Positions 49,626 through 59,035 of a stretch of DNA of 64,000 nt are shown one piece after another. This DNA comes from Luteimonas huabeiensis HB2. Lineage in GTDB: Bacteria; Pseudomonadota; Gammaproteobacteria; Xanthomonadales; Xanthomonadaceae. The notes beneath the pieces are model-generated. The model saw only the letters and a list, made by a program, of their open reading frames with translations, had not been told where the DNA came from and did not search any database. Where the stretch lies: positions 92,166-156,165 of the forward strand of contig NZ_JAAN01000031.1 in the NCBI RefSeq assembly GCF_000559025.1. The letters are read 5' to 3'. Made by a program: the position numbers and the translations under genes. Each line of letters starts with the position of its first letter. Within the stretch, counting starts at the first letter, position 1.

Positions 49626-49799
49626 CGGTACGGGTGGATTTGGTGAGAACCCGCGGTTCGACGAATTCGTCCGGAACGAATTCGGACAGCCGCAGGCTGG
49701 CCCCGGAGGCGCATCGCGCCGGAGGGGCGAGGCCCATGGATGGGCCGAGCCATCCCGCCCGTGCGTTACGCAGTTCTTGCTCTACAACAGTTCGTTTCT

Positions 49800-49910
49800 A
49801 TGGTGGCCCCGTCGGCCCCTCGCGACGCTAGATCGAAAATCCCGCCAGGGCCGGAAGGCAGCAACGGTATCGGTCGACGCGGGCGCCGAGGTCAGTCGGC
49901 GGGGCCATCG
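49800..49910 (+). ncRNA. ffs: 4.5S signal recognition particle RNA
   Basis: The universal SRP core is present: GCCAGGGCCGGAAGGCAGCA near 49844-49863 (Ffh-binding helix 8 with GGAA tetraloop). The ends GGTGGCCCCGTCGG and CGGCGGGGCCATCG pair as the long helix. About 110 nt, the size of E. coli 4.5S RNA. It targets inner-membrane proteins with Ffh. Exact ends are estimates. The 175 bp upstream hold only short CGAATTCG repeats and no gene. Confidence 0.93.
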
Positions 49911-50004
49911 CCTTTCTCCCGCGCCACTCCACGCGAACCGACGCCATCCATGGCGCGCCCACACGCCGCCGGATCGCCCGGCCCGGCCCTCCATGGCCGG
50001 GCGC

Positions 50005-50442
50005 TCAGCCTTCGCCCTCGTCGGGGTGCAGCCAGCCGGCGTCGCCCTCGGCGTAGCGCTCATGCTTCCAGATCGGCACGTCGCGCTTGATCTCGTCGAT
50101 GATCGCGCGGCAAGCCTCGAACGCGGCGGCGCGATGCGCCGAGGCCACGCCGACCCAGACCGCGAGGTCGCCCACCGCCAGCTCGCCGGTGCGGTGCACG
50201 CACAGCGCCGCCTTCAAGCCGAAGCGCGCGATCGCGGCCGCGACGATGCGTTCGCCCTCCGCCTCGGCCAGCGCGGCGTAGGCTTCGTAGCGCAGCCCGC
50301 GGACCGCGCGCCCGTCGTGGTGGTCGCGCACCCAGCCCTCGAACGTGGCGCAGGCGCCGGCCGCGGGATGGCGCAGCCGCGCGTGCAGCGGGGCGATCTC
50401 GATCGGTTCGGCGGACAGCCGGAAACGGCGTGCGGCGTCCAT
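50005..50442 (-). CDS. moaE: Molybdopterin synthase catalytic subunit
   Basis: 145 aa. Adds dithiolene sulfur to precursor Z with MoaD. Core blocks GACATFEGWVRDHHDGRAV, LRYEAYAALAEAEGERI, HRTGELAVGDLAVWVGVAS, and the active-site Lys in IIDEIKRDVPIWKHE. Follows moaD by 2 bp. Confidence 0.95.
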   Translation of the reverse strand: MDAARRFRLSAEPIEIAPLHARLRHPAAGACATFEGWVRDHHDGRAVRGLRYEAYAALAEAEGERIVAAAIARFGLKAALCVHRTGELAVGDLAVWVGVASAHRAAAFEACRAIIDEIKRDVPIWKHERYAEGDAGWLHPDEGEG

Positions 50443-50444
50443 GC

Positions 50445-50687
50445 TCAGCCCCCGCTGACCGGCGGAATGAAGGCGACCTCGCTGCCCGCGCGCGGCGCAT
50501 CGCCCCAGCACGCGAACGCGCCGTCCACCGCCACGCGCAGGCGCTCGCGCGGCAGCGCGAAGCCGTGCCGCGCGCGCAGCGCCTGGTAGAGGCCGGCCAG
50601 GTCGGCAGCCTCGGTTTCCACGATCTCCTCGGCGACGCCGGCGGCATCGCGCAGGCTGGCGAAATACAGCACCGTCAGCCGGCTCAT
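50445..50687 (-). CDS. moaD: Molybdopterin synthase sulfur carrier
   Basis: 80-aa ubiquitin-like protein ending in the double Gly (PPVSGG) that is thiocarboxylated. N-terminus [18 protein letters not shown] is typical. Start overlaps the moaC stop by 4 bp. Confidence 0.95.
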   Translation of the reverse strand: MSRLTVLYFASLRDAAGVAEEIVETEAADLAGLYQALRARHGFALPRERLRVAVDGAFACWGDAPRAGSEVAFIPPVSGG

Positions 50688-51190
50688 GGCGCGCACCCCA
50701 CGTCGCGCTTGCCACCGCGCTTGGCCGCCAGCCGCGCCGGCCCGATCGAGATCGCGTGCGAGAGCGCCTTGCACATGTCGTACACCGTCAGCGCGGCCAC
50801 CGTCGCGCCGGTCAGCGCTTCCATCTCGACGCCGGTGCGGTGGGTCGTCTTCACCGCGCACGCGATGCGCAGTTCGCGCTCGCCGCGCCAGTCGATGTCG
50901 ATGCGCACGCCGTCGATCGGCAGCGGATGGCAGAACGGGATCAGCTCGTGGGTGCGCTTGACCGCCAGGGTGCCGGCGATCACCGCGGTCTCGACGATGC
51001 CGCCCTTGGCGCTGCGCAACCCGCTGGCGCGCAGCTGCGCGGCGACCTCGGCGGGGAAGCGCACCGCGCAGACCGCGCTGGCGCTGCGTGCGGTGACGGC
51101 CTTGGCGGACACGTCCACCATCGCCGGGCGCCCTTGCGCGTCGAGATGGGTGAGTGCGGGTTTCGGCTTGCGTGGACGGGTTGCGGCCAT
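50684..51190 (-). CDS. moaC: Cyclic pyranopterin monophosphate synthase
   Basis: 168 aa. Converts the MoaA product to cPMP. Motifs [61 protein letters not shown] shown by their key residues His and Asp. Starts the moaC-D-E unit. Confidence 0.95.
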   Translation of the reverse strand: MAATRPRKPKPALTHLDAQGRPAMVDVSAKAVTARSASAVCAVRFPAEVAAQLRASGLRSAKGGIVETAVIAGTLAVKRTHELIPFCHPLPIDGVRIDIDWRGERELRIACAVKTTHRTGVEMEALTGATVAALTVYDMCKALSHAISIGPARLAAKRGGKRDVGCAP

Positions 51191-51273
51191 GGGGAGACTT
51201 CAGGAAAACACCGGGCCAGATGGTACCCCGGGCGCGGGCGCGCTCCCATGCGCGGCCCGGCGCAGCGGCCGCT

Positions 51274-52305
51274 TCAGCCGCCGACCAGGAACATCTCGAC
51301 GCGCCGGCGGTTGCGGGCGCGCTCGGCGCCGCGCACCTCGCTGTAGCGATCGGCGCGGCGCGACCACAGCGCCGCCACGCGCTCGGCCAGCGCGGCCTCG
51401 CCCTCGCCCAGCAGCCCGCGCAGCGGCGTGCCGCCGGCGGCGAACAGGCAGGTGTACAGCGTGCCGTCGGCGGCCACCCGCGCGCGGTGGCAATCGCCGC
51501 AGAACGGCGCGGTGACCGAGGCCACGAAGCCGATCTCGCCGGCGCCGTCGGCATAGCGGTAGCGCTCGGCCACCTCGCCGCGGTAGTGCGGCGCCAGCGG
51601 CACCAGCGGCCAGCGCGCGGCGATCCGCTCGCGCAGCTCCGCCGAGGGCACCACCCGCTCGCGGTTCCAGTCGTTGCAGGTGCCCACGTCCATGTACTCG
51701 ATGAAGCGCAGCACGTGGCCGCTGCCGCGGAAATGCTCGGCCAGCGGCAGCGCCTGGTCGTCGTTGAGGCCGCGCTGCACCACGCAGTTGATCTTGATCG
51801 AGGAGAACCCCGCCGCCTGCGCCGCATCGAGCCCGGCCAGCACGTCGGCCACGTCGCCGCGGTCGCCCGACAGCGCGCGGAACCGCGTGGGGTCGAGCGC
51901 GTCCAGGCTCACCGTGAGCCGGCGCAGGCCGGCCTCGCGCAGCGCGCGCGCGTGGCGGGCCAGCAGGCTGCCGTTGGTGGTCAGCGCCAGATCCTCGATC
52001 CCCGGCACCCGCGCCAGCCGCGCGATCAGCGCCGGCAGGTCGCGGCGCAGCAGCGGCTCGCCGCCGGTGATGCGCAGCTTGCGCACGCCGACGCGGGCGA
52101 AGCCGCGCACCAGCGTCTCCATCTCGTCGAAGGACAGCCGGCCGGCGGCGTCGAAGCCGTAGTCGCCGGGCACGCGGTCGGCCGGCATGCAGTAGCCGCA
52201 GCGGAAGTTGCAGGCCTCGATGACCGACAGCCGCAAGTCGTGCAGCGGCCGGCCCAGCCGGTCCAGCGGCCGCAGCTGCGGCGCCGGCAGCGCGATCGCG
52301 TTCAT
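51274..52305 (-). CDS. moaA: GTP 3',8-cyclase
   Basis: Radical-SAM enzyme starting molybdopterin synthesis. 343 aa with N-terminal cluster CNFRCGYC, ITGGEPLLRRDL, and a C-terminal cluster with FCGDCHRARV and TLYTCLF. It lies 84 bp upstream of moaC on the same strand but heads with MBL and kdkA genes (ATGA overlap with MBL). Confidence 0.95.
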   Translation of the reverse strand: MNAIALPAPQLRPLDRLGRPLHDLRLSVIEACNFRCGYCMPADRVPGDYGFDAAGRLSFDEMETLVRGFARVGVRKLRITGGEPLLRRDLPALIARLARVPGIEDLALTTNGSLLARHARALREAGLRRLTVSLDALDPTRFRALSGDRGDVADVLAGLDAAQAAGFSSIKINCVVQRGLNDDQALPLAEHFRGSGHVLRFIEYMDVGTCNDWNRERVVPSAELRERIAARWPLVPLAPHYRGEVAERYRYADGAGEIGFVASVTAPFCGDCHRARVAADGTLYTCLFAAGGTPLRGLLGEGEAALAERVAALWSRRADRYSEVRGAERARNRRRVEMFLVGG

Positions 52306-53054
52306 GCCGGCAGCCCCGCGCGCGGTGCGCGCAGCGCGAACGCCTCGCCCGGCGCGGCGACCCGGCGGCCGCGCGCGCGCAGCGCCTCGCCGTCGGCGGC
52401 GCCGGCGTAGTGGTAGAGCACGCAGCGCGCCAGCAGCTCGGGCGGGTACTCGCGCTCCAGATCGTCGATGCCGCTGTGCGAGGGATTGCCGTGCAGCGCG
52501 CAGTCGTGGGCGACCAGCTCGCCGTCGCCCGCGTGGCGCGCCAGCAGGTCGGGGATCGGCCGGGTGTCGCCGCTCCAGACCAGGCTGCCCGGCAGCCGCA
52601 GGCCGTAGGCGGTGTCGGGCCAGTGGTGGCGCACGGCGAAGGTCTCCAGCCGCACGCCCTCGTGCCAGAACGCGGCACCCACCGGGATCAGCCGGAACGC
52701 GTCCCAGAAGTTGGCGCCGCCCTCGGCCAGCACGTTCGGGTAATCGCCCACGCGCTGGTGCAGCAGCGGCAGCACCGGCGCCGGCACGTACACCGCGATG
52801 CGGCCGCGCAGCGCCGGATCGAAGTAGGCGGACACGAACAGGCGCTCGAAGCCGGAAACGTGATCGAGATGGGTATGGGTGACGAACAGCGCGCGCGGCG
52901 GCTCGCCGTAGCGGGCCAGGTACGCCGTCAGGCCCTCGCTGCCGCAGTCGATGGTCAGCCACGGCGCGCCGTCTCGCTCGATGGTCGCCATCGGCGAGCC
53001 CAGCTCGACCGCCGAGGCGTTGCCGACCCCGTGGAAGCGCAAGGCCCAGTCCAT
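52302..53054 (-). CDS. MBL-fold hydrolase, RNase Z-like
   Basis: 250 aa metallo-beta-lactamase fold with THTHLDHVSGF, a downstream His (VRHHWPDTAYGLRLPG), SGDTRP and AHDCALHGN. The arrangement resembles ribonuclease Z-type or phosphodiesterase MBL proteins. Coupled to both kdkA and moaA; substrate not known. Confidence 0.85.
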   Translation of the reverse strand: MDWALRFHGVGNASAVELGSPMATIERDGAPWLTIDCGSEGLTAYLARYGEPPRALFVTHTHLDHVSGFERLFVSAYFDPALRGRIAVYVPAPVLPLLHQRVGDYPNVLAEGGANFWDAFRLIPVGAAFWHEGVRLETFAVRHHWPDTAYGLRLPGSLVWSGDTRPIPDLLARHAGDGELVAHDCALHGNPSHSGIDDLEREYPPELLARCVLYHYAGAADGEALRARGRRVAAPGEAFALRAPRAGLPA

Positions 53055-53803
53055 CAGTATCCCCTGGCCCATCGGGCGTCGTAGGCTGCGCGCAGGCGCG
53101 CGAAATCCGCGCGAATCTCGGCCTCGGCGCGCTCGCCGCGCAGCTTCAGCAGCGAGCGCTCCAGCCGCGCCAGGTTGCGCGCGCGCCAGCGGGTCTCCGG
53201 CAGGCGCAGGCGGCCGCGATCCAGGTCGATCAGCCAGCCGCGTCCGGCGCCGCCGGCATCGAACAGGATGTTGTGGGCGTTCAGGTCGGCGTGATCGAGG
53301 CCGGCGCGGTGGAAGCGCGCGATCAGCCGCCCGGTCTCCTCCCACGGCGCGTCGCCGCCGGCGGCCGCGGCAAGGTCGGCGAACGCGCGCGCGCCGTCGA
53401 TGCGGCGGACCAGGATCGCGGCGCGATAGGTGGCGCCGCGCCGTGCGTAGCGAGCCGCGATCGGCGCGGGCACCGGCAGGCCCTCCTGCTGCAGGTCGCG
53501 GGTCAGGCGGAACTCGGCGAAGCTGCGCGTGCGCGCCGCGCCGCGCCAGAGGTAGCGGTCGCGGCTCACCCGCGCGGCCAGCCCGCCGCGCAGGTAGTGG
53601 CGCAGCACCGCCTCGCCGAAAGGACCGCGCACGAACCAGGCGCTGCCGCGGCCGCCGCTGCCGACCGCATGCGCGCGCTCGCCCCAGTAGCCGGGCTCGA
53701 ACCAGCCGGGCTCGACCTGCTGGGTCCAGGCGGCGTCGCTGAGGATCGACCCGGCCCCATCGTCGAACGGGATCAGGTTCTCGGTGGCGTCGAATCGCAC
53801 CAT
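53054..53803 (-). CDS. kdkA: 3-deoxy-D-manno-octulosonic acid kinase
   Basis: 249 aa. Phosphorylates Kdo of lipid A-core in LPS. Kinase-like with catalytic loop [13 protein letters not shown] (170-182) and metal site [10 protein letters not shown] (191-200). The next gene, divergent, is a LPS-type glycosyltransferase, in line with LPS core assembly. Confidence 0.93.
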   Translation of the reverse strand: MVRFDATENLIPFDDGAGSILSDAAWTQQVEPGWFEPGYWGERAHAVGSGGRGSAWFVRGPFGEAVLRHYLRGGLAARVSRDRYLWRGAARTRSFAEFRLTRDLQQEGLPVPAPIAARYARRGATYRAAILVRRIDGARAFADLAAAAGGDAPWEETGRLIARFHRAGLDHADLNAHNILFDAGGAGRGWLIDLDRGRLRLPETRWRARNLARLERSLLKLRGERAEAEIRADFARLRAAYDARWARGY

Positions 53804-53955
53804 CCCGCGAGTTTAGAGGGTGCCGCGCGATTTGAAGCGCTTTCCGCGCGCCGGCCCCGGGAATGCAGCGTTGCGGCCCGCGCCGAAAGGGGGCGGCCAC
53901 CGGCCGGGGCGGCCGCTACACTGCCCGCCGCACGCCCCCACCGAGACCACGCCGC

Positions 53956-55026
53956 ATGCCGCCATCCCCGGCCCCCACCCCGCCCGCGCCGCGCTCGATC
54001 TGCCTGCTGCGGCTGTCGGCGCTGGGCGACGTCACCCACGTGCTGCCGCTGGTGCGCACCCTGCGCGAGGCCTGGCCGCAGACGCGGCTGACCTGGATCG
54101 TCGGGCGCGGCGAGCAGCGCCTGCTCGACGGCCTGCCGGGGGTGAGGTTCGTGGTCTACGACAAGAAGACCGGCCTGCGCGGCATGCGCGCGCTGCGCCG
54201 CGAGCTGGGCGGCGAGCGCTTCGACGTGCTGCTGCAGATGCAGGTCGCCGCGCGCGCCAACCTGCTGTCGGCCTTCGTCCCCGCGCGGCGCCGGATCGGC
54301 TACGACCGCGCGCGCTCGAAGGATCTGCACGGCCTGTTCGTCAACGAGCGCATTCCCGACCGACCCGGCATCCACGTGCTGGACGCGATCGGCAGCTTCT
54401 GCGAACCGCTGGGCCTGCGCCAGACCCGCGTGGCCTGGGACCTGCCGGTGCCGGCGGAGGCCCACGCCTGGGCCGCGGCGCAGTGGCCCGAGGACGGCGC
54501 GCCGGCGCTGCTGATCTCGCCCTGCTCCAGCCACACGCTGCGCAACTGGCGCGCCGAGCGCTACGCGGCGGTGGCCGATCACGCCGTGGCGCGCGGCTGG
54601 CGCGTGGTGCTCTGCGGCGGGCGCAGCGCGCTGGAGCGCGAGACCGCCGACGCGATCCTGGCCGCGATGCGCGGCCCGGCGCTCGACCTGGTCGGCAAGG
54701 ACACCCTCAAGCAGCTGCCGGCGCTGCTCGCGCGCGCGGCCCTGGTGATGGCGCCCGATTCCGGCCCGATGCACATCGCCAACGCGATGGGCGCCAAGGT
54801 GCTGGGCCTGCACGCGGCCAGCAACCCGGCGCGCAGCGGCCCCTATTCCGACCGCCGCTACTGCGTGGACCGCTACGACGACGCCGCGCGCCGCTACCTC
54901 GGCCGCCCGGCGGCGGAACTGCGCTGGGGCACCAAGATCGAGCGCGCGGGGGTGATGGACCTGGTCACCGTGGACGACGCCATCGCCGCGTTCGAGCGCC
55001 GCGCCGCCGACCTGGAGGCGCGATGA
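53956..55026 (+). CDS. Glycosyltransferase family 9, heptosyltransferase-like
   Basis: 356 aa. GT9 fold: ICLLRLSALGDVTHVLPLVRTLRE at the N-terminus and APDSGPMHIANAMGAKVLGLHAASNPARSGPYS in the C-terminal domain, quoted by key blocks SGPMHIA and ALGDVTH. Likely adds heptose or another sugar to LPS core, next to kdkA. ATG 53956. Overlaps the next gene. Confidence 0.9.
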   Translation: MPPSPAPTPPAPRSICLLRLSALGDVTHVLPLVRTLREAWPQTRLTWIVGRGEQRLLDGLPGVRFVVYDKKTGLRGMRALRRELGGERFDVLLQMQVAARANLLSAFVPARRRIGYDRARSKDLHGLFVNERIPDRPGIHVLDAIGSFCEPLGLRQTRVAWDLPVPAEAHAWAAAQWPEDGAPALLISPCSSHTLRNWRAERYAAVADHAVARGWRVVLCGGRSALERETADAILAAMRGPALDLVGKDTLKQLPALLARAALVMAPDSGPMHIANAMGAKVLGLHAASNPARSGPYSDRRYCVDRYDDAARRYLGRPAAELRWGTKIERAGVMDLVTVDDAIAAFERRAADLEAR

Positions 55027-55412
55027 CGCCGATCGCCGCCGGCCGCCTCATCCTCGCCCTCGGCGCGGTCGTCGCGCTGGCGACGCTGGCGATCGCCGAC
55101 CTCGGCGGCGCCGGTGCGGGCACCTGGGCGTTCGTGCTCGGCCTGGCCGTGGCGGCCGCGCTGCCCTACCTGGTGCTCTCGCGCGCGGCGCGCACCGGTC
55201 CGGCCTGGGTCGTGCTGCTGGCCGCCGTGCTCGCCTGCGGGCTGGACCTGGGCGCGCGCATCCGCGTGCGCTGGTTCCCGCAGGACGCCCAGGACGCGCT
55301 GCTGCTCGTCGCCCTGCCGCTGTGGCTGATCCCCGGCTCGCTGCTGCTGTGGTGCGGCCTGGCGCTGGCGCGCGGGCGCCGCGAGGCACGCCGGCGCGGC
55401 GACGCCCGGTAG
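55023..55412 (+). CDS. Small four-helix membrane protein, 129 aa
   Basis: Four predicted hydrophobic helices (about 8-26, 34-52, 62-78, 92-112) and a basic C-terminus GRREARRRGDAR. ATG overlaps the glycosyltransferase stop (ATGA), so it is co-translated and may aid LPS synthesis or transport. No family recognised. Confidence 0.8.
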   Translation: MTPIAAGRLILALGAVVALATLAIADLGGAGAGTWAFVLGLAVAAALPYLVLSRAARTGPAWVVLLAAVLACGLDLGARIRVRWFPQDAQDALLLVALPLWLIPGSLLLWCGLALARGRREARRRGDAR

Positions 55413-55417
55413 CGCGC

Positions 55418-55998
<581 letters not shown>

Positions 55999-56013
55999 TC
56001 ATCCCCTATCGAG

Positions 56014-56039
56014 GTGTCCACGAGAATTAGACCAGGACA
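56014..56039. mobile_element. IS3 terminal repeat, left end of the reverse fragment
   Basis: 26 bp beginning GTGTCCAC and ending GACCAGGACA, 43 bp upstream of orfA. It is 21/26 identical to the end at 56171-56196 and in the same direction, showing that two separate ends face outward the same way. Confidence 0.7.
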
Positions 56040-56080
56040 GGGCACGCCGCAGGCGTGTAAAGCGGCCCTCATCCGGCCGG
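56040..56080. repeat. Dispersed repeat fragment, copy 4 left part
   Basis: GGCACGCCGCAGGCGTG and CCTCATCCGGCC, the central module of the repeat family, wedged between the two IS ends. Confidence 0.7.
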
Positions 56081-56081
56081 C

Positions 56082-56196
56082 TTCTACAACACCCACCGGC
56101 TGCACTCCACACTCGGCTATCGATCTCCAGCCGACTACGAAAAAGCCACTACCTGAAATCCCCTATCCCCGTGTCCACCAAAACTTGACCACGACA
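56082..56196 (+). mobile_element. IS3-family OrfB C-terminal remnant and right terminal repeat
   Basis: Bases 56082-56156 encode FYNTHRLHSTLGYRSPADY and a few more residues before TGA, the classic end of the IS3 integrase domain. The terminal repeat GTGTCCACC...ACGACA follows at 56171-56196. Orientation is opposite to the OrfA fragment next to it, so this is the remains of another insertion or of an inversion. Confidence 0.85.
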
Positions 56197-56300
56197 CCCC
56201 CATCCGCCTTCGGCACCTTCCCCCGCTTGCGGGGGAAGGGAAAAGACAGAAGGCCCCCCGCCTGCGGGGGAAGGAAAAAACAGAGTGCCCCCCGCTGACG
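56197..56300. repeat. Dispersed repeat fragment, copy 4 right part
   Basis: CCCATCCGCCTTCGGCACC followed by two units of CCCGC(C/T)TGCGGGGGAAGG-GAAAA, identical in layout to 4610-4730. Ends 6 bp before the DUF6165 stop. Confidence 0.75.
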
Positions 56301-56306
56301 CAGGCC

Positions 56307-56720
56307 CTAGACCGCCGGCGGCTCGCCGCTGCGGTAGTCCTGGTAGGACTTCTCCTCGACGTAGCTCGAGCCCAGCGCCAGGTTGATCTCCTTCTTGATC
56401 CGCGCGCGCTCGTCGTTCTCGAAATACACGCTGCGCGCCAGACGCACGAATTCCTCGTCGAAGGCCTGCGCCTTCTCCTTCAGCCGGATGTCGTCCTCGA
56501 TCGCCCACAGGCGCTCGTTGACCGCCTTGAGCTCGGCCCGCAGCCGGGCGATGTCGCGACCGGCGGCCGGATGCGCCAGCCAGGTCTTCTCCAGCGCCGA
56601 CAGCTCGCGCCGCACGTTGGCCAGCTTGGCCGGATCGGCGATGCGCTCGGACTTGATCTGCAGGATGGCGATCTTGTCGAGCAGCTCGCCGAAGGAGACG
56701 GGCACCAGGAGTTCGGACAT
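56307..56720 (-). CDS. DUF6165 family protein
   Basis: 137 aa, mostly helical and charged: VPVSFGELLDKIAILQIKSERI, LANVRRELSALEKTWL, DIRLKEKAQAFDEEFVRLARSVYFENDERARIKKEIN (cited by key blocks FGELLDKIAIL and FVRLARSVYF). Family function unknown; sometimes found near glycosyltransferases. ATG 56720 gives the typical MSELLVPVSF; another ATG is 12 bp upstream. Confidence 0.82.
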   Translation of the reverse strand: MSELLVPVSFGELLDKIAILQIKSERIADPAKLANVRRELSALEKTWLAHPAAGRDIARLRAELKAVNERLWAIEDDIRLKEKAQAFDEEFVRLARSVYFENDERARIKKEINLALGSSYVEEKSYQDYRSGEPPAV

Positions 56721-56787
56721 GGGCGCAAGCATGACGGGACGTGACCGCGGCCAGTGTATCGCGGCCGCCGCCCGCCCGGCCGGCGTC

Positions 56788-56816
56788 TTGTCGGCCGACC
56801 GGCCCGCCCGTATCAT
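56788..56816 (+). promoter_or_regulatory. Promoter of tRNA-Ser(CGA)
   Basis: TTGTCG (56788-56793), 17-bp spacer, TATCAT (56811-56816), then a GC-rich start region 33 bp before the tRNA. Close to sigma-70 consensus. Confidence 0.65.
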
Positions 56817-56849
56817 GACCGGCCCCGCGGCTCTGGCCCCGGGGCCACC

Positions 56850-56940
56850 GGAGAGGTGGCAGAGTGGTTGAATGTACCTGACTCGAAATCAGGCAGGCGT
56901 TTATAGCGCCTCGGGGGTTCGAATCCCCCCCTCTCCGCCA
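56850..56940 (+). tRNA. tRNA-Ser (CGA)
   Basis: 91 nt. Acceptor GGAGAGG with CCTCTCC, encoded CCA, anticodon CGA in ACTCGAAAT, long variable arm, T-loop GGTTCGAATCC. Same acceptor stem as the tRNA-Ser(GGA) 7 kb upstream. Confidence 0.97.
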
Positions 56941-56949
56941 GTTCCGCTC

Positions 56950-56971
56950 AACGCCCCGCCCGGGGCGTTTT
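56950..56971 (+). terminator. Rho-independent terminator after tRNA-Ser(CGA)
   Basis: AACGCCCC, short GCCC loop, GGGGCGTT with two more T. Ten bp after CCA; classical layout. Confidence 0.8.
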
Positions 56972-57093
56972 GCTTGTGCGCGGATCATCTCTGCTAGGTT
57001 ACCGCCCATGCGTCCCGACCGTTCGCCCATCGCGTGCCCGTCCCGGTGTCCGGCGGCGACAGCCGGCCGTGCGGCCCCGGCGCCGGGACGCGC

Positions 57094-57798
57094 ATGATCG
57101 AGTTCGGCCACCTCACCCACGCCGGGCTGCGGCGGGAGCTGAACGAGGACACCTACTACGGCGACGCCGACCTCGGCCTGTGGCTGGTCGCCGACGGCAT
57201 GGGCGGCCACGAGTACGGCGAGGTCGCCAGCGCGCTCGCGCGCGAGGCCGTGGTCCGCGAAGTGCGCGCCGGTGCATCGCTGGAGCAGGCCATCCGCAGC
57301 GCCGACGAGGAGATCATCCGCGCCTCGCGCCTGCGCCACGACGCCCTGCCGATGGGCACCACCGTGGTGGCCGCGCGGGTGCGCGACGGGCGTTTCCAGG
57401 TCGCCTGGGTCGGCGACAGCCGCGCCTACCTGTGGCGCGACGGCAAGCTGGTGCAGCTGTCGCAGGACCACAGCTACGTGCAGGAACTGATCTCGCAGGG
57501 CGCGATCAGCACCGACCAGGCCCGCCACCACCCGCACCGCAACGTCGTCACCCAGGCGCTGGGCGTGACCGAGCCGCAGGCGCTGAAGGTGGAGACGATG
57601 TCCGGCGAGTTCGCGCCCGGCATGCAGTTGCTGCTGTGCAGCGACGGGCTGACCGAGGAGGTCGACGATCGCGGCATCGCCCGCATCCTCGCCCACGACG
57701 AATGCAGCGCCCAGGAATGCGTGGACGGCCTTGTCGCCGCCGCGCTCGACGGCGGCGGCTCCGACAACGTCACCGCGATCCTGATCCGCGCCTGCTGA
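57094..57798 (+). CDS. PP2C-family Ser/Thr protein phosphatase
   Basis: 234 aa. PPM motifs NEDTYYG, VADGMGGHEYG (Asp34), GTTVVAARV, WVGDSRAYL, CSDGLTEEV and GSDNVTAI are all present, so it should be active with two metals. ATG 57094; an upstream GTG at 57034 would add 20 atypical residues. No kinase partner adjacent. Confidence 0.92.
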   Translation: MIEFGHLTHAGLRRELNEDTYYGDADLGLWLVADGMGGHEYGEVASALAREAVVREVRAGASLEQAIRSADEEIIRASRLRHDALPMGTTVVAARVRDGRFQVAWVGDSRAYLWRDGKLVQLSQDHSYVQELISQGAISTDQARHHPHRNVVTQALGVTEPQALKVETMSGEFAPGMQLLLCSDGLTEEVDDRGIARILAHDECSAQECVDGLVAAALDGGGSDNVTAILIRAC

Positions 57799-57813
57799 CC
57801 GCCGCCCGGGCGC

Positions 57814-58518
57814 CTAAGCGGCGTCCCACACCAGCGTGCCGGCGCGCTTGCGGATCGCCTCCAGCCGCGCGGCGTGCAACGCCAGCTCGTCGTCGAGCAC
57901 CCGCACCCGCGGCCGCGGGCCCGCGGCCGCGCCCACGAAGCGCGACGCGGCGGCGGCCTCCCCGGGCGCCGGCTCCGGCGCCGCGAAGCCGATCTCGCCC
58001 TGGCCCGCGGTGAGCGCCAGATACACCTCGGCCAGCAGCTGCGCGTCGAGCAGCGCGCCGTGCAACTGCCGGTGCGCGTTGTCCACGCCCAGGCGCTTGC
58101 ACAGCGCGTCCAGCGAGTTGCGCTGGCCCGGGTAGCGCTGCCGCGCCACCTGCAGCGAGTCGAGCACGCTCACCCGCTCCGCCAGCCGCCCGTAGCGGCC
58201 GCCGAGGCGCGCCAGTTCGGCCTCCAGGAAGCCCATGTCGAACGCGGCGTTGTGGATCACCAGTTCGGCGCCGTCCACGAACTCCAGGAATTCCTCGACG
58301 ATGTCCTCGAACAGCGGCTTGTCCGCCAGGAACTCCAGGGTCAGCCCGGTCACCTCCTGCGCGCCGGCCTCGAATTCCCGCTGCGGGTTGATGTAGCGGT
58401 GGAAGGTGCGGCCGGTCGGCCGGCGCTCCTGCAGTTCCACGCAGCCGATCTCGACCACGCGGTTGCCCTTCTTCCATTCCAGGCCGGTGGTTTCGGTGTC
58501 GAGCACGATCTGGCGCAT
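57814..58518 (-). CDS. dnaQ: DNA polymerase III epsilon subunit
   Basis: Proofreading 3'-5' exonuclease, 234 aa. ExoI DTETTGLE (7-14), ExoII HNAAFDMGFLE, ExoIII HGALLDAQLLAEVY. C-terminal part binds the alpha subunit. Next to rnhA, as in E. coli and others, here with both genes on the same strand. Confidence 0.96.
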   Translation of the reverse strand: MRQIVLDTETTGLEWKKGNRVVEIGCVELQERRPTGRTFHRYINPQREFEAGAQEVTGLTLEFLADKPLFEDIVEEFLEFVDGAELVIHNAAFDMGFLEAELARLGGRYGRLAERVSVLDSLQVARQRYPGQRNSLDALCKRLGVDNAHRQLHGALLDAQLLAEVYLALTAGQGEIGFAAPEPAPGEAAAASRFVGAAAGPRPRVRVLDDELALHAARLEAIRKRAGTLVWDAA

Positions 58519-58567
58519 GCGGTATCGGAAAGCCTCTGTAGCCTTGCGGCGGAACGATCGGACGGGT

Positions 58568-59035
58568 TCAGCGCAGCGCGACGGCCGCCGACGCCGCGCG
58601 CTGGCGGATCGCCTCGTCGCGCGCCAGCGCGTCCACGCGCTCGTTGTCGGGATCGCCGGCGTGTCCCTTCACCCAGCGCCAGTCGATGCGATGCGGCGCG
58701 GCCGCGGCCTGCAGCCGCTGCCACAGCTCCTGGTTCTTGACCGGCTCGCCGGCGGCGGTCCGCCAGTTGCGCCGGATCCAGTTCGGCATCCACTCGGTGA
58801 TGCCCTTGCGCACGTACTGCGAATCGGTCTGCAGCACCACCGCGCACGGCTCGGTCAGCGCCTCCAGCCCGCGGATGGCGGCCATCAACTCCATCCGGTT
58901 GTTGGTGGTCAGCGGCTCGCCGCCGACGATCTCGCGCTCCTTCGCGCGATAGCGCAGCAACGCCGCCCAGCCGCCGGGGCCAGGGTTGCCGAGGCAGGCG
59001 CCGTCGGTGTGGATCTCGACCGCCTTGACGCTCAT
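58568..59035 (-). CDS. rnhA: Ribonuclease HI
   Basis: 155 aa. Degrades RNA in RNA-DNA hybrids. Catalytic carboxylates in [36 protein letters not shown] and the basic region (WIRRNWRTA). Overlaps the methyltransferase stop by 4 bp. Confidence 0.97.
   Translation of the reverse strand: MSVKAVEIHTDGACLGNPGPGGWAALLRYRAKEREIVGGEPLTTNNRMELMAAIRGLEALTEPCAVVLQTDSQYVRKGITEWMPNWIRRNWRTAAGEPVKNQELWQRLQAAAAPHRIDWRWVKGHAGDPDNERVDALARDEAIRQRAASAAVALR

Noticed and set aside
49640..49700. Repeated CGAATTCG between tRNA-Ser and ffs as an attachment site
   Set aside because: Short palindromes only, no integrase, no duplicated tRNA end found in the window.
49766..49788. Promoter for ffs with TACAAC
   Set aside because: Only a weak -10-like box; no convincing -35, so it was not listed as a feature.
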